DNA of 64,000 nt from Haloprofundus marisrubri. Its GTDB lineage: Archaea > Halobacteriota > Halobacteria > Halobacteriales > Haloferacaceae. The DNA lies in the NCBI RefSeq assembly GCF_001469955.1, contig NZ_LOPU01000029.1, positions 310,001 to 374,000 on the forward strand, read 5' to 3'. Numbering within the stretch: position 1 is the first letter of the stretch; the number at the start of each line of letters is the position of its first letter. Below are positions 24,366 through 32,802 of this stretch, piece after piece. The notes under the pieces are model-generated. The model did not search any database. It was given only the letters and a program-made list of their open reading frames with translations, and was not told the DNA's origin. Position numbers and translations under genes: made by a program.

Positions 24366-25003
24366 CGGTACTTCTCACCGGCTACGAACCGTTCGGCGAC
24401 GACGACGAGAACCCGACGCAGACGCTCGCCGAGGAACTCGACGGCGAAACGGTCGGAGACCACGAAATCGTCGGCCGCGTGCTGCCCGTCGAGTACGCCG
24501 TCGCCGCCGACGAGATGGCGACGCTCGTTACCGACTACGACCCCGAAGTAATCGTCTCGACAGGACTGGCGGCCGGTCGGTCGGCCATCTCGGTCGAACG
24601 CGTTGGCATCAACGTCAACGACCACGGCGGCGTCGCCGACAACGCGGGAGCAGAGCCACGAGACGAACCTATCGATGTCGACGACGCGGACGCGTACTTG
24701 TCGACGCTCCCGGTCGTTTCGGTCGTCGAGTCGCTTCTGGGCGCTGGAATTCCCGCACGCGTCTCGAACACGGCGGGGACACACCTCTGTAACAACATTC
24801 TCTACAGCACCCGCTCGCTCGTCGAACGGGAGGAGTTGGAGATTCCGGTTGGATTCGTCCACGTCCCGTTGACGCCGGCGATGGCCGCCGAGAAAGCAAG
24901 CGAAGGCGAGGCGACTGCGGGCGGTGCGGTGAAAGCGAGTCTGCCGCTGGAACTGCAGAAGCGAGCGGTCGAACTGACGTTCGAGACGACGCTCGACGGC
25001 TGA
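24362..25003 (+). CDS. pcp: Pyroglutamyl (pyrrolidone-carboxylate) peptidase, C15 family
   Basis: 213 residues, the family length. It removes N-terminal pyroglutamate from peptides in the cytoplasm. The catalytic triad is readable: Glu in SVERVGINVND, Cys in VSNTAGTHLCNNILY, and His in PVGFVHVPLTPAM. The fold opens with MTVLLTGYEPFGDDDENPTQ, the family N-terminal signature. The ATG overlaps the M28 peptidase stop as ATGA. Pairing with a broad aminopeptidase means a pyroglutamate-blocked peptide can be opened by this enzyme and then trimmed by the other. Confidence 0.93.
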   Translation: MTVLLTGYEPFGDDDENPTQTLAEELDGETVGDHEIVGRVLPVEYAVAADEMATLVTDYDPEVIVSTGLAAGRSAISVERVGINVNDHGGVADNAGAEPRDEPIDVDDADAYLSTLPVVSVVESLLGAGIPARVSNTAGTHLCNNILYSTRSLVEREELEIPVGFVHVPLTPAMAAEKASEGEATAGGAVKASLPLELQKRAVELTFETTLDG

Positions 25004-25111
25004 ACCGTCGAGCAGGTGAGTTCACTTCGGTCGGACAAGAACGGACCACCCTCGACCCCGAAACTCCCTGTATCCATCCCAGAGTGGCGACTTCCTCAAA
25101 CTACTTCCGAC

Positions 25112-25134
25112 TGCATACACAACGTATGCATATG
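25112..25134 (+). promoter_or_regulatory. Inverted repeat TGCATAC-N5-GTATGCA across the second antitoxin start
   Basis: A 7-base perfect inverted repeat at 25112-25130 touches the ATG candidates at 25126 and 25132. The position is typical of an autoregulatory operator covering the start of a leaderless transcript. It differs from the repeat of the first toxin-antitoxin module, so the two modules are probably regulated separately. Confidence 0.5.
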
Positions 25135-25332
25135 AGCACGTCAATCCGCGTCTCTGACGAGACGAAAGAGAAACTGGCGCGATTGAAGCGTGAAGACGAG
25201 AGTTGGGACGAGTTTCTCGACCGGTTGGCGAACGAGGGAGCAGGGATGAACGCTGGGGCGTGGAAAGGCACCGACAAAGCTGAAAAGGCGCGTGAGGCAA
25301 TCGAGCGCTCCCGGGAGAGCTACGAGCGGTGA
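25132..25332 (+). CDS. vapB: Small antitoxin of a second VapBC-type module
   Basis: 66 residues reading MSTSIRVSDETKEKLARLKR, then DESWDEFLDRLANEG and a charged tail. The first part resembles a ribbon-helix-helix DNA-binding unit (short strand S-I-R-V, then two helices); the basic and acidic tail would bind the toxin. It differs in fold from the AbrB-type antitoxin 3 kb upstream. An in-frame ATG at 25126 is equally possible. The last 4 bases overlap the toxin start as GTGA, giving coupled synthesis. Confidence 0.82.
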   Translation: MSTSIRVSDETKEKLARLKREDESWDEFLDRLANEGAGMNAGAWKGTDKAEKAREAIERSRESYER

Positions 25333-25721
25333 CGTTTCTCGATTCGTCAGTTATCATCGATTACCTCGATGGCGTCGAGGAAGTCGTCGAGTTCGTCGAC
25401 GAACAACCGGTCTTGGTCACGTCCAGTATCTGTATCTACGAGGTTCTCGCTGGAGAGGTGTTTTCGCCCGGAGAGACGGACCTCATCGGCGCACGTGAGA
25501 ACTTCGGACGAGTCACCGCCCTCGACTTCTCCGAAGAAGTCGCGTTCGAAGCCGCCAGAATGCAGAACCGTCTTCTCGAATCCGGCAACCCGCTGTCGCC
25601 ACGCGACCTCATGATTGCGGCGACGGCCCGGTCCGAAAGCAAGGAACTCGTCGTCTCCGACGCAGACTTCGACACGGAAGGCCTCCGTGAACTGCTCTCT
25701 GTTCGCAGATTCGGTCCGTAA
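25329..25721 (+). CDS. vapC: PIN-domain ribonuclease toxin (VapC-like), second module
   Basis: 130 residues; GTG start. PIN-domain acidic residues: D in TFLDSSVIIDYLDG, E in SSICIYEVLAGEVF, D in PLSPRDLMIAATARSE and D in LVVSDADFDTEGLREL. All are present, so it looks active as a Mg2+-dependent RNase. Translation is coupled to the antitoxin by the GTGA overlap. It is closer to the short VapC group than the toxin at 22.4 kb, from which it differs along most of its length, so the two are not a recent duplication. Confidence 0.88.
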   Translation: MTFLDSSVIIDYLDGVEEVVEFVDEQPVLVTSSICIYEVLAGEVFSPGETDLIGARENFGRVTALDFSEEVAFEAARMQNRLLESGNPLSPRDLMIAATARSESKELVVSDADFDTEGLRELLSVRRFGP

Positions 25722-25799
25722 CAGTCCCTCAGAGTCGGGTGTCTGCGCGTGGCCGAATCCGTGATCGTTTGCAAATCATCTATCCGCCGTCATACAGGG

Positions 25800-25832
25800 T
25801 GTGCTGAATCTAGAGGATGAGTTCAGCAGGTT
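25800..25832 (-). repeat. Degenerate copy of the dispersed GTGACCGACTCGCGC repeat
   Basis: Read on the minus strand this stretch ends in ctctagattcagcac, matching the second half (ctctattcagcac) of better copies at 27.1 and 34.7 kb; the first half is decayed. On the plus strand gctgaa and ttcagc also form a loose hairpin. The lowest-confidence copy in the window. Confidence 0.4.
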
Positions 25833-25885
25833 GTGGTACCTTAGCTCAGCCAACTAGCGATGGAACAACGGAGAGATTGGTGTGC

Positions 25886-26071
25886 TTATTGCTCACGGAA
25901 CAACCGGAATAGGTACATACCGGTTCCAAGAGAGACGCCGCCGAATAATATTGCTCCAGTGAGCTTCGAGGTGAAAGAACCGTTAACTGAGAGTTGCCAC
26001 AGTATAGCAGCGACTGTTCCGAACAAAATCACACCCCAATCAACGGAGTTGAGGGAACGGTATCTCTCCAT
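25886..26071 (-). CDS. Small two-helix membrane protein
   Basis: From the ATG at 26071, 61 residues reading MERYRSLNSVDWGVILFG. Two helices follow (WGVILFGTVAAILWQLSV and LTGAILFGGVSLGTGMYLF), ending in a basic tail (RLFREQ). No motif or family recognised. It sits in a patch with no large genes, and a copy of the dispersed repeat lies about 90 bases upstream of its start. Similar small membrane proteins lie beside the other copies, which is the best argument that the gene is real. Confidence 0.5.
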   Translation of the reverse strand: MERYRSLNSVDWGVILFGTVAAILWQLSVNGSFTSKLTGAILFGGVSLGTGMYLFRLFREQ

Positions 26072-26160
26072 ATTATACGATCCCGCTGCTGGCGTTATGG
26101 CTGTTGCGTACGTCATCTGCTACTGGGCGATTCAATTCTATTGGACTAGGTGCTGTGTGG

Positions 26161-26235
26161 CGACCGACTCGCGCGCTGAGTTCAGCACAGTCTCGGCAAA
26201 ACCTACTCAGAAGCTGTCAGTAGTGGCGCACAACA
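26161..26235 (+). repeat. Two-part dispersed intergenic repeat, copy B
   Basis: The first part reads cgaccgactcgcgcgctgag then ttcagcac (26161-26188). About 25 bases later comes gctgtcagtagtggcgcaca (26213-26232). Both parts recur in the same order and spacing at 26.6 and 34.7 kb. It lies upstream of the 61-residue membrane protein gene. Confidence 0.65.
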
Positions 26236-26326
26236 GAAAGAGTATCCATGCAGCACGTGGTCACGTTGATTCCATTCCTGATTTACTGAATCAGCTGTAT
26301 CATATGGAGTGTAACTTGACTTTCGT

Positions 26327-26560
26327 TCACTCTTCGCTTTGAACCATTCTATCCCACTGCGAAGCCCAAGAGACATTCGCACAGGCGACTGTCAGAAGAT
26401 AGGTAATCACTGGAAGAGAAAGGCCCGTGACAACGAGATATGTTATATCAATATCTCCCGAGGGGCCAAAGATTCCGGCGTATTGGAGAACTACGATGGT
26501 TACGAGTACAGTCGCTACAAATTCTACGTACTCTCTGTATGACGGGGAGGGAAGTCTCAT
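26327..26560 (-). CDS. Small two-helix membrane protein
   Basis: 77 residues from the ATG at 26560: MRLPSPSYREYVEFVATVLV, helix one through IVVLQYAGIF, a short acidic loop (GPSGDIDIT), helix two (YLVVTGLSLPVITYLLTVACA), then a polar tail. No family recognised. Its start lies about 50 bases from repeat copy C, which could carry a promoter for it. The longer in-frame extension upstream is rich in Arg and Cys and looks non-coding. Confidence 0.5.
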   Translation of the reverse strand: MRLPSPSYREYVEFVATVLVTIVVLQYAGIFGPSGDIDITYLVVTGLSLPVITYLLTVACANVSWASQWDRMVQSEE

Positions 26561-26610
26561 ATTACCATTAGACAGTTGGGAGATATAAACGAATCTCCCA
26601 ACGGCTCTGT

Positions 26611-26685
26611 GCAAAACTCGCGTCCTGTATACAGCACGACTGCAAAAATCTCCCCGAGTGCTGTCAGAATCGGCGTGCAACACTC
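26611..26685 (+). repeat. Two-part dispersed intergenic repeat, copy C
   Basis: First part gcaaaactcgcgtcctgtat then acagcacg (26611-26638); second part gctgtcagaatcggcgtgca then acactc (26660-26685). It lies between two divergent small membrane protein genes (starts at 26560 and 26811). Confidence 0.65.
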
Positions 26686-26810
26686 AGAGGAGACATCCAA
26701 CAGATGTCCGCCTCCTGAATCAACTTGGCCGCCGGGAAGGACGTATATGCTGAAGAGAAGTAATATCGACCCACGTCAATTATTTGTAGAGTGGCGTAGA
26801 ATCTCAGGAT

Positions 26811-27083
26811 ATGGAACGGTTATATCTCTATAACGGCGCGCTTGCCGTTCTTGGACTCTCATTTCTCTTTAATTCAGGGGCTACGATCGCTGGCGGAGAT
26901 GTGGATATTATCTCGATTTTGTTCTTACTGAGTGGGGGTGGAATGGTCCTCGGTGCTGTATACGAGTCTCTCCGAACCGATCCTGCCGAGTTCACTATCT
27001 CTGCTGGAGCACTTATGGTGATAGTCGGTGGTGCCTGCCTGAGTTTCGTTGCGATCGTCCTCGATATCGTTACCACCGCCTGA
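26811..27083 (+). CDS. Small three-helix membrane protein
   Basis: 90 residues with three helices: YLYNGALAVLGLSFLFNSGA, IISILFLLSGGGMVLGAVY and ISAGALMVIVGGACLSFVAI. Short polar loops join them, one of them acidic (RTDPAEFT). No motif known. Repeat copy C lies about 125 bases upstream of its start and copy D lies 56 bases after its stop, so this gene is bracketed by two copies of the repeat in the same orientation, like a cassette. Confidence 0.6.
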   Translation: MERLYLYNGALAVLGLSFLFNSGATIAGGDVDIISILFLLSGGGMVLGAVYESLRTDPAEFTISAGALMVIVGGACLSFVAIVLDIVTTA

Positions 27084-27138
27084 ACGATAGATACGCCGTC
27101 TCTATTACTCCGAGCCTCTTTCAGATGACGACCGTCAA

Positions 27139-27168
27139 GTGACCGACTCGCGCCCTCTATATAGCACG
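27139..27168 (+). repeat. Dispersed intergenic repeat, copy D (first part only)
   Basis: Reads gtgaccgactcgcgccctct then atatagcacg. It closely matches the first part of copies B and E and the reverse copy F; the second part (gctgtcagtag...) is absent. Confidence 0.6.
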
Positions 27169-27246
27169 CTAACCCCGAGCTATTCAAAATTTGTCAAAAA
27201 CGGCTACGTACCACATCGGCCACCAAGCGAAGTTCGTCCTCAGCGG

Positions 27247-29205
27247 CTACGAACTCGGCGTCGGCGCATCCCGCGAATCCGGTTCGTCCGGGACTTCTGC
27301 GACACTGCCCGCGACGGCCTGCAGGAACGCAAGCGGGGCGGCCGCGGCCCACGCCTGTGGTTCACACGCCTCGCCGTAGGAGACGGGCACTTCGGTCTCC
27401 TCGCGCGCGAACCCGGCAAACAGTTCGGGTAGACGGTCGTTGCCGCGCTTCTCGGCGGCGGCGACCAATCCTTCAGCAACTTTTCGCGCGGCGTCGACGC
27501 GGCCGTAGCGAGCCATCCCGAGGACGACGAGTGAGTTGTCGTGCGGCCAGACGCTGCCGAGGTGGTAGCTCTGCGGGTTGTACACGTCGTGGCTCGCCGC
27601 GAGCGTCCGGATACCCCACCCGGTGAACATATCGTCGGCGACGAGACGGTCGACGAGGGCGTCCGCGCGCTCCTCGGGGACGATGCCGCTCCACAGACAG
27701 TGACCCGCGTTCGTCGTCACCGACGCGACCTGTTCCTTCTCGCCGTCGAGCGCGACGGCGTAGCAGTTCTCCTCGGGGAGCCAGAACGCCTCGTCGAACG
27801 CCTGCTTGAGGTCGGCGGCTTCTCGCTCCAGTTCGGCCGCCCGTCCCTCGTCGCCAGCGTGGCGTGCCAAGTCGGCGGCACGGTGTTTGGCGTCGTAGGC
27901 GTAGCCCTGTACTTCGGCGACGGCCAGCGGTCCGTCGGGATGGCTCCCGTTCGGATGCATGATGCCGTCGCCGCTGTCCTTCCACGCTTGGTGGGTGAGG
28001 CTGCCGTCGCCGCCGTCGGTCGGGTATTCGAGGAAGCCGTCACCGTCGCAGTCGCCGTACTCGTCGAGCCAGTCGAGTGCGCGTTCGACGTGGGAGTACA
28101 TCTCGTCGACGAACCCGTCGTCACCGGTGCGCTTCCACGTCTCGTGGACGAGCACGACGAACAGCGCCGTCGCGTCGACAGTGCCGTAGTACGGCGAGTG
28201 CGGCACCTCGCCGCGGGCGGCGAGTTCGCCGTAGCGAACTTCGTGGAGAATCTTCCCCGGTTCGGCGTCGCGGAACTCGTCTTCCTCGTCGGCTTGGTGG
28301 GCGGCGAGGTAGCGACAGGTTCCTTTCGCTAAGTCGGTCGAGAGCCCCAGCGACTGGTAGGCGGCGATGAGTGAGTCGCGGCCGAAAGCGGTTGCGAACC
28401 ACGGCATTCCCGCGGCGAGCATCGGTCCGTGGTCGGTGTCGAGACGGAGTTCCAAGAGGTTCTCTCGGCTCTCTTCGAGCACCGACTCCCATCCCTCGGG
28501 TACGTCGTCGAGTGTCGTCGCGTCGTTCCACTCGCGTTCGCGCTCGCGGACCTCCTGTCGGGCTTCCTCGACGGCCGCCTCGGGGTCCGAGACCGCTCCG
28601 CCGGTCGTCACAGCCACGAAGAACTGCTGTGACTCCTGGGAATCGAGTTCGAGCGCGACCGAGAGCGTGGCGTCGACTCGGTCGTCGGCGACGTCGACGC
28701 TCACTTCCACATCGTGGCTCGTCGTCACGGACACCGACGCGTCGAAGTCGACGTCGTCGGGGTCGTAACCGAACGTCACGCCGGTTTCGCGCGTCTCCAC
28801 GTCGATGTCGCGGTCCCGGAGCGCGTTGCCGTCGAACCCACGCACCTCGAACAGGTCGTCGAATCTGCTGCCGAGCGACAGCTCCAGCGTCTCCGTGCGA
28901 GGGTCGTGCGTGAGGTTCGTCACGCTCACCGCCTCGTACAGTCCCTCGGTGACGAACTGGCGACGGCTCAGTTGAACCGCCCGTGCGCCGCGTTCCAGCG
29001 GGGTGGCGAGGTGGACGAGTCGCTCGGCGGGACGAACGTCGACCAGTTCGAGCGGTTCGAGCGTTCTTCCACTTGCCGCGAGTCGGTACTGGTCGAGATG
29101 CCTCGTGTCCCGGTGGTAGAAGCCGTCGTGGCTGCGCGTCGGTACGCCGTCCTCGTCGGTCACGAGGAACGTCGACCCGTTCGCCACGGTACTGTCTGTC
29201 TTCAT
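27247..29205 (-). CDS. Amylo-alpha-1,6-glucosidase / glycogen-debranching-type enzyme
   Basis: 652 residues with an N-terminal beta-sandwich (GDE_N-like: GTFLVTDEDGVPTRSHDGFY pattern and HRDTRHLDQYRL) and a C-terminal (alpha/alpha)6 barrel with AAGMPWFATAFGRDSLIAAY, HQAWKDSGDGIMHPNG and LGSVWPHDNSLVVLGMARYG, the conserved glycogen debranching blocks. It would hydrolyse alpha-1,6 branches of glycogen-like or imported branched glucans. No signal peptide, so cytoplasmic. It is divergent from a binding-protein gene, and the pair share an operator (29250-29265), so it probably degrades sugars brought in by that transporter. A TATA-like tgtataac stands about 30 bases before its ATG. Confidence 0.88.
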   Translation of the reverse strand: MKTDSTVANGSTFLVTDEDGVPTRSHDGFYHRDTRHLDQYRLAASGRTLEPLELVDVRPAERLVHLATPLERGARAVQLSRRQFVTEGLYEAVSVTNLTHDPRTETLELSLGSRFDDLFEVRGFDGNALRDRDIDVETRETGVTFGYDPDDVDFDASVSVTTSHDVEVSVDVADDRVDATLSVALELDSQESQQFFVAVTTGGAVSDPEAAVEEARQEVREREREWNDATTLDDVPEGWESVLEESRENLLELRLDTDHGPMLAAGMPWFATAFGRDSLIAAYQSLGLSTDLAKGTCRYLAAHQADEEDEFRDAEPGKILHEVRYGELAARGEVPHSPYYGTVDATALFVVLVHETWKRTGDDGFVDEMYSHVERALDWLDEYGDCDGDGFLEYPTDGGDGSLTHQAWKDSGDGIMHPNGSHPDGPLAVAEVQGYAYDAKHRAADLARHAGDEGRAAELEREAADLKQAFDEAFWLPEENCYAVALDGEKEQVASVTTNAGHCLWSGIVPEERADALVDRLVADDMFTGWGIRTLAASHDVYNPQSYHLGSVWPHDNSLVVLGMARYGRVDAARKVAEGLVAAAEKRGNDRLPELFAGFAREETEVPVSYGEACEPQAWAAAAPLAFLQAVAGSVAEVPDEPDSRDAPTPSS

Positions 29206-29249
29206 CTAGCAGGTGATGTGACCGGACCCCAGTTATACATCCCGGTTCA

Positions 29250-29265
29250 CACTACTCCAGTAGTG
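29250..29265. promoter_or_regulatory. Shared operator CACTAC-N4-GTAGTG, site 1
   Basis: The sequence CACTACTCCAGTAGTG lies midway between the TATA box of the glucosidase gene (minus strand, about 29231-29238) and that of the binding-protein gene (tttattaat, about 29279-29287). It can therefore control both. Near-identical sites precede the ATPase gene at 41.24 kb and a membrane gene at 43.73 kb. Half-sites resemble the TACT/GAGTA halves reported for Halobacterium TrmB, with different spacing. A TrmB gene lies at 38.9 kb. Confidence 0.75.
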
Positions 29266-29309
29266 AGAAATCCCGAATGTTTATTAATCGGTGTCCAGAT
29301 AGGCAGAAC

Positions 29310-30653
29310 ATGGCAGACGATAGCACTCGCTTCGGCGGACTGACGCGGCGACGATTCGTGCGTGCGGCCGGTGCGACCGGCGCTGCGGGGTTGCTCGCTG
29401 GCTGTTCGAACGACTCCGGAAACGGCGGGGCCGGTGGCTCCGGCGGTTCCGGCAGGTCGAACAGTTCCGGAAACGGTGGGTCCGGCGGCGCACCGTCGGG
29501 TGACCTGACGCTATCGGGGTGGGCCGCAGACGACACCGAGTCCGAACTCGTCAAGGAACTGCTCTCGGAGTTCGAGTCCGACCACGAGAACATCAACGTC
29601 GAGTACAACGCGGTGCAGTCGGAGTACAAACAGAAGATGAAGACGCAACTCGGCGCGGGCAACGCGCCGGACGTGTTCTACCTCGACGGAAGCTACTTCA
29701 GTTCGTTCGCTTCCGAGGGCGTGCTCACGGAGGTGGACTCGCTCGGAAACGCCGACGACTACAACCTCGACGACTTCATCGACCCCGTCCTCGACGCGTT
29801 CCGCTACGACGGGACGCTGTACGGCATCCCGAAGGACTTCTCGACGCTCGGACTGTTCCACAACACCGCGATGTTCGAGGAGGCGGGCGCAGAAGTCCCC
29901 GAGTCGTGGAGCGACCTGCGCTCGGCGCTCGAAACCATCGACAGCAATCTGGACGTCGACGCGCCGATGATCGAGTTCCCGAACGCTCGCATCTGGCACG
30001 CGATGATTTACCAGAACGGCGGACAGGTGCTCGAAGACGACGGCAGCGGTGTCGCACTCGCCTCCGACGCCAGCATCGAAGCGCTGCAGTTCCTCACCGA
30101 CCTCAAAAAGGACGGCCTACTCGCAATGCCGAGTGAAATCAGCGCTGGCTGGCACGGTGCGGCCATCGGTAACGAGCAAGTCGCCGTCGCTGGCATCGGC
30201 GCGTGGGCGTTCCCGTATCTCGAACAGGACGCCCCGGAAGTCGACAAGAACGTCGACGTCGCAAACCTTCCGTCGCCGCAGGGTGGTCAGAAGGCGACGA
30301 CGGCGTTCCCGGTGTCGTACAGTATCGGCACGTCCACCGACTCGCCGGAGGCCGCGAAGATGCTCGTCCGCGAACTGACGAGCGACGAAGGGATGGCTCG
30401 ATGGGCCGAGAAAGGACTCGCCTTGTCGGCGCGAAAATCTCACGCCGACCTCGAGTACTACAACGAGAACCCACGTAAGCAGAAGATGCTCGAAGCGGGC
30501 GAGTGGTCCCATCCGTTCGCGTACGGCCCCAACAGTGAGGCCATCATGAACCGGCTCAACCCCGAACTCGAAGGGGCGATGCTCGGTGAACAGACCGCCC
30601 AAGAGGCACTCGAAAACGCCCAAGAGAACATCAACTCGGAAGTCTTCAACTGA
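29310..30653 (+). CDS. Sugar ABC transporter substrate-binding lipoprotein
   Basis: 447 residues, MalE/UgpB-like. The N-terminus has a twin-arginine motif (LTRRRFVRAAG) and a lipobox LLAGC with Cys at about residue 32, followed by a Gly/Ser linker, so it is exported folded by Tat and lipid-anchored outside. The core shows LGAGNAPDVFYLDGSYF, LYGIPKDFSTLGLFHNTAMF and MARWAEKGLALSARK, the usual binding-protein pattern. It would capture an oligosaccharide, probably a maltodextrin or similar glucan given the debranching enzyme next door. The start at 29310 follows a TATA-like tttattaat. It is co-linear with two permease genes, spaced by 2 bases. Confidence 0.92.
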   Translation: MADDSTRFGGLTRRRFVRAAGATGAAGLLAGCSNDSGNGGAGGSGGSGRSNSSGNGGSGGAPSGDLTLSGWAADDTESELVKELLSEFESDHENINVEYNAVQSEYKQKMKTQLGAGNAPDVFYLDGSYFSSFASEGVLTEVDSLGNADDYNLDDFIDPVLDAFRYDGTLYGIPKDFSTLGLFHNTAMFEEAGAEVPESWSDLRSALETIDSNLDVDAPMIEFPNARIWHAMIYQNGGQVLEDDGSGVALASDASIEALQFLTDLKKDGLLAMPSEISAGWHGAAIGNEQVAVAGIGAWAFPYLEQDAPEVDKNVDVANLPSPQGGQKATTAFPVSYSIGTSTDSPEAAKMLVRELTSDEGMARWAEKGLALSARKSHADLEYYNENPRKQKMLEAGEWSHPFAYGPNSEAIMNRLNPELEGAMLGEQTAQEALENAQENINSEVFN

Positions 30654-30655
30654 AA

Positions 30656-31681
30656 ATGGCACTCGAAGAAGGTGACGCAAGCGGCGAAGACTCCTTCGGG
30701 AGCGCCGCCCGCGACTACCTCGGACGAGGACGGACCGCCGCCGGGCGGCGCATGGGTGTTTCCGAAGACCAAGACAACCTGATGGGCTGGCTGTTCGTCG
30801 CACCCAACGTCTTCGTGTTCTCGACGTTCCTGCTCGGTCCGGTGTTGTTCGCGTTCTACGTCTCCTTTCAGGAGTGGAGCATCCTCCGCAACGCGGGGGA
30901 GTTCATCGGCATCGAGAACTACCTGACCGTACTCCAACCGCTGCCGGTGACGACCAACGGCCTCAATCTGAGCGTGTTCACCAATCCGACCGAGAACCTC
31001 TTTTGGTACTCGCTGAAGAACACGTTCGTCTACGCTATCGGGACCGTTCCGCTGCAGATTCTGGGCGGCCTCGCCGTCGCGTTGATGCTCGACAAGCGAG
31101 TCCGCGCGAAGAAGGCCTACCGCGCAGCGTACTTCATGCCGGTCATGCTGAGCGGTGCGGCCAGCGCCGTCATGTGGCGTTGGTTCCTCTCGGCCGACGG
31201 CGTCATCAACAGCTTTCTTCGACCGATTGGGCTGGCACACAACTGGGCGGGTGACCCCGCCACCGCACTCGGTGGCGTGATGCTCATGGCCGTCTGGGGC
31301 GGCATCGGGTCGAACATGATTTTCTTCCTCGCGGGACTGCAGAACATCCCCGAGGAACTGTACGAGGCGGCGCGTATCGACGGTGCGAGTCGGTGGCACC
31401 TGTTTCGGCACGTCACGTGGCCGAACCTCGGGAACACCAACTTCTTCGTCATCGTGATGGCGGTCATCAGCGCGTTCCAAGTGTTCGGTATCGCGCTCGT
31501 CTTCTCCGAAGGTGGGCCGTACTACGCGACGACGACGACGGTGCTTCTCATCTACCAGCGCGCCTTCGACGAGGGGCTGATGGGCGAGGGAGCGGCGATG
31601 GCGTTCATCCTCTTTCTCATCATCTTCGTCTTCTCGTACTACCAGTACAGACACCAGCGCTCCGGGGAGGTTGAGTACTGA
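30656..31681 (+). CDS. Sugar ABC transporter permease (MalF-like)
   Basis: 341 residues. An acidic N-terminal extension of about 40 residues precedes the transmembrane domain of six helices. The EAA loop, which contacts the ATPase, reads IPEELYEAARIDGASRWHLF. It pairs with the next gene as the membrane channel of the importer. The start follows the binding-protein stop by only 2 bases (TGAAAATG). The ATPase is not in this operon but at 40-41 kb under the same putative operator. Confidence 0.92.
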   Translation: MALEEGDASGEDSFGSAARDYLGRGRTAAGRRMGVSEDQDNLMGWLFVAPNVFVFSTFLLGPVLFAFYVSFQEWSILRNAGEFIGIENYLTVLQPLPVTTNGLNLSVFTNPTENLFWYSLKNTFVYAIGTVPLQILGGLAVALMLDKRVRAKKAYRAAYFMPVMLSGAASAVMWRWFLSADGVINSFLRPIGLAHNWAGDPATALGGVMLMAVWGGIGSNMIFFLAGLQNIPEELYEAARIDGASRWHLFRHVTWPNLGNTNFFVIVMAVISAFQVFGIALVFSEGGPYYATTTTVLLIYQRAFDEGLMGEGAAMAFILFLIIFVFSYYQYRHQRSGEVEY

Positions 31682-32547
31682 TGGCGCGTTCGAGCTACGA
31701 GTACCCCGGCTACGAACGGTCGGGCGTCGGCTACTGGTCGAAGACGGCGCTGCTGTACGCCGTCGTCACCGCGGGTGCGCTGTGGATGACGCTGCCGTTC
31801 TGGTGGACTATCACCACGTCGCTGTCGGCGAACCCGCAAGCGTCTGAGGTGACGTTCATCCCGGCGGCGGTGACGCTGCAGAACTTCGTCCAACTGTGGG
31901 AGCGACCGGACATCCTACTCGTTCGGTGGTTCATCAACACCGTCATCTTCGCGGGTGCGGTGACGCTGTTCAACCTCACGTTCGACAGCCTCGCAGGCTA
32001 CGCGCTGGCGAAACTCGACTTCTGGGGTCGAGACAAGCTGTTCTTGGGCTTCATCTCGACGATGATGATCCCGGGGATGGTGACGCTCATCCCGGTGTAT
32101 CTCATCCTCGTCGAGTTGAACTGGACGAACACGTATCAGGGACTCATCGCGCCGCTCATCGCGGGACCGTTCGGTATCTTCCTGCTCCGACAGCACTTCA
32201 AGAGCCTGCCGACGAGTCTCGGCGAAGCGGCGAGAATAGACGGCTGCAACGAGTTCCAGACGTTCTACAAAATCTACCTGCCGCTCGCAAAGCCCGCGTT
32301 GGCGACGCTGGCCATCTTCACGTTCATGGGCGCGTGGAACAACTTCCAGTGGCCGCTCATCATCGCCAACGAGAACGAGATGTACACGCTTCCGGTGGCA
32401 CTGTTTGCCGTCCGGAACCAGTACTTCGCCGAGTGGGGGCTGATGATGGCGGCGGCGCTCATCATCGTTGCACCCGTTCTCGTCGCGTTCCTCGCGGCGC
32501 AGAACTACTTCATCCGCGGGATGAGCCTCAGCGGCATGAAAGGATAG
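31681..32547 (+). CDS. Sugar ABC transporter permease (MalG-like)
   Basis: 288 residues, six transmembrane helices. The EAA loop is SLGEAARIDGCNEFQTFYKI, and PLAKPALATLAIFTFMGAWN follows, typical of MalG. Its ATG shares one base with the upstream TGA, so translation is coupled. Together with the MalF-like permease and the ATPase at 40-41 kb it forms a complete importer. The first gene after it is a zinc-finger-sized ORF on the other strand. Confidence 0.92.
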   Translation: MARSSYEYPGYERSGVGYWSKTALLYAVVTAGALWMTLPFWWTITTSLSANPQASEVTFIPAAVTLQNFVQLWERPDILLVRWFINTVIFAGAVTLFNLTFDSLAGYALAKLDFWGRDKLFLGFISTMMIPGMVTLIPVYLILVELNWTNTYQGLIAPLIAGPFGIFLLRQHFKSLPTSLGEAARIDGCNEFQTFYKIYLPLAKPALATLAIFTFMGAWNNFQWPLIIANENEMYTLPVALFAVRNQYFAEWGLMMAAALIIVAPVLVAFLAAQNYFIRGMSLSGMKG

Positions 32548-32634
32548 TTTCGGCTCCACGCCCCTTCTGTTTTCCGTGAGCGAGCTTTTCGGTCCGTGAG
32601 AGCAGACTGAGTCAGAAAGACACGTGGCCGTCGT

Positions 32635-32802
32635 TCACTCGACGCGTTCGAACTCTTCGTTCCCACAGTTGCACGACCCGTCCGTCCCTACTGGACGGAA
32701 GTTCCCGTTCGTCTTCTCCTGTGCGGGATAGATGTTCTTGCAATCTGTGCACTTTGCAAACACAGTCGGTTCGTTGCCATTGGATAGATGTTTCTCAGTC
32801 AT
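32635..32802 (-). CDS. 55-residue zinc-ribbon-like protein
   Basis: Reads MTEKHLSNGNEPTVFAKCTD, then CKNIY, and later GSCNCGN. Two Cys pairs (CTDC at residues 18-21 and CNC at 44-46) fit a small zinc ribbon, though the second pair has one residue between the cysteines rather than two. Small zinc-ribbon proteins are abundant in haloarchaea and often poorly annotated; some affect regulation or stress. It lies tail-to-tail with the MalG-like permease gene and is too short to be found by standard cut-offs. The coding character (no stop, acidic, Cys spacing) is convincing. Confidence 0.72.
   Translation of the reverse strand: MTEKHLSNGNEPTVFAKCTDCKNIYPAQEKTNGNFRPVGTDGSCNCGNEEFERVE

Noticed and set aside
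25840-25865. tRNA D-arm-like sequence (ttagctcagccaactagcga)
   Set aside because: No acceptor stem, anticodon arm or T-arm with GTTCGA follows at tRNA spacing.
30458-31654. 398-codon minus-strand frame antisense to the permease gene
   Set aside because: Charged, repetitive sequence with no motif; the permease frame shows helices and the EAA loop.
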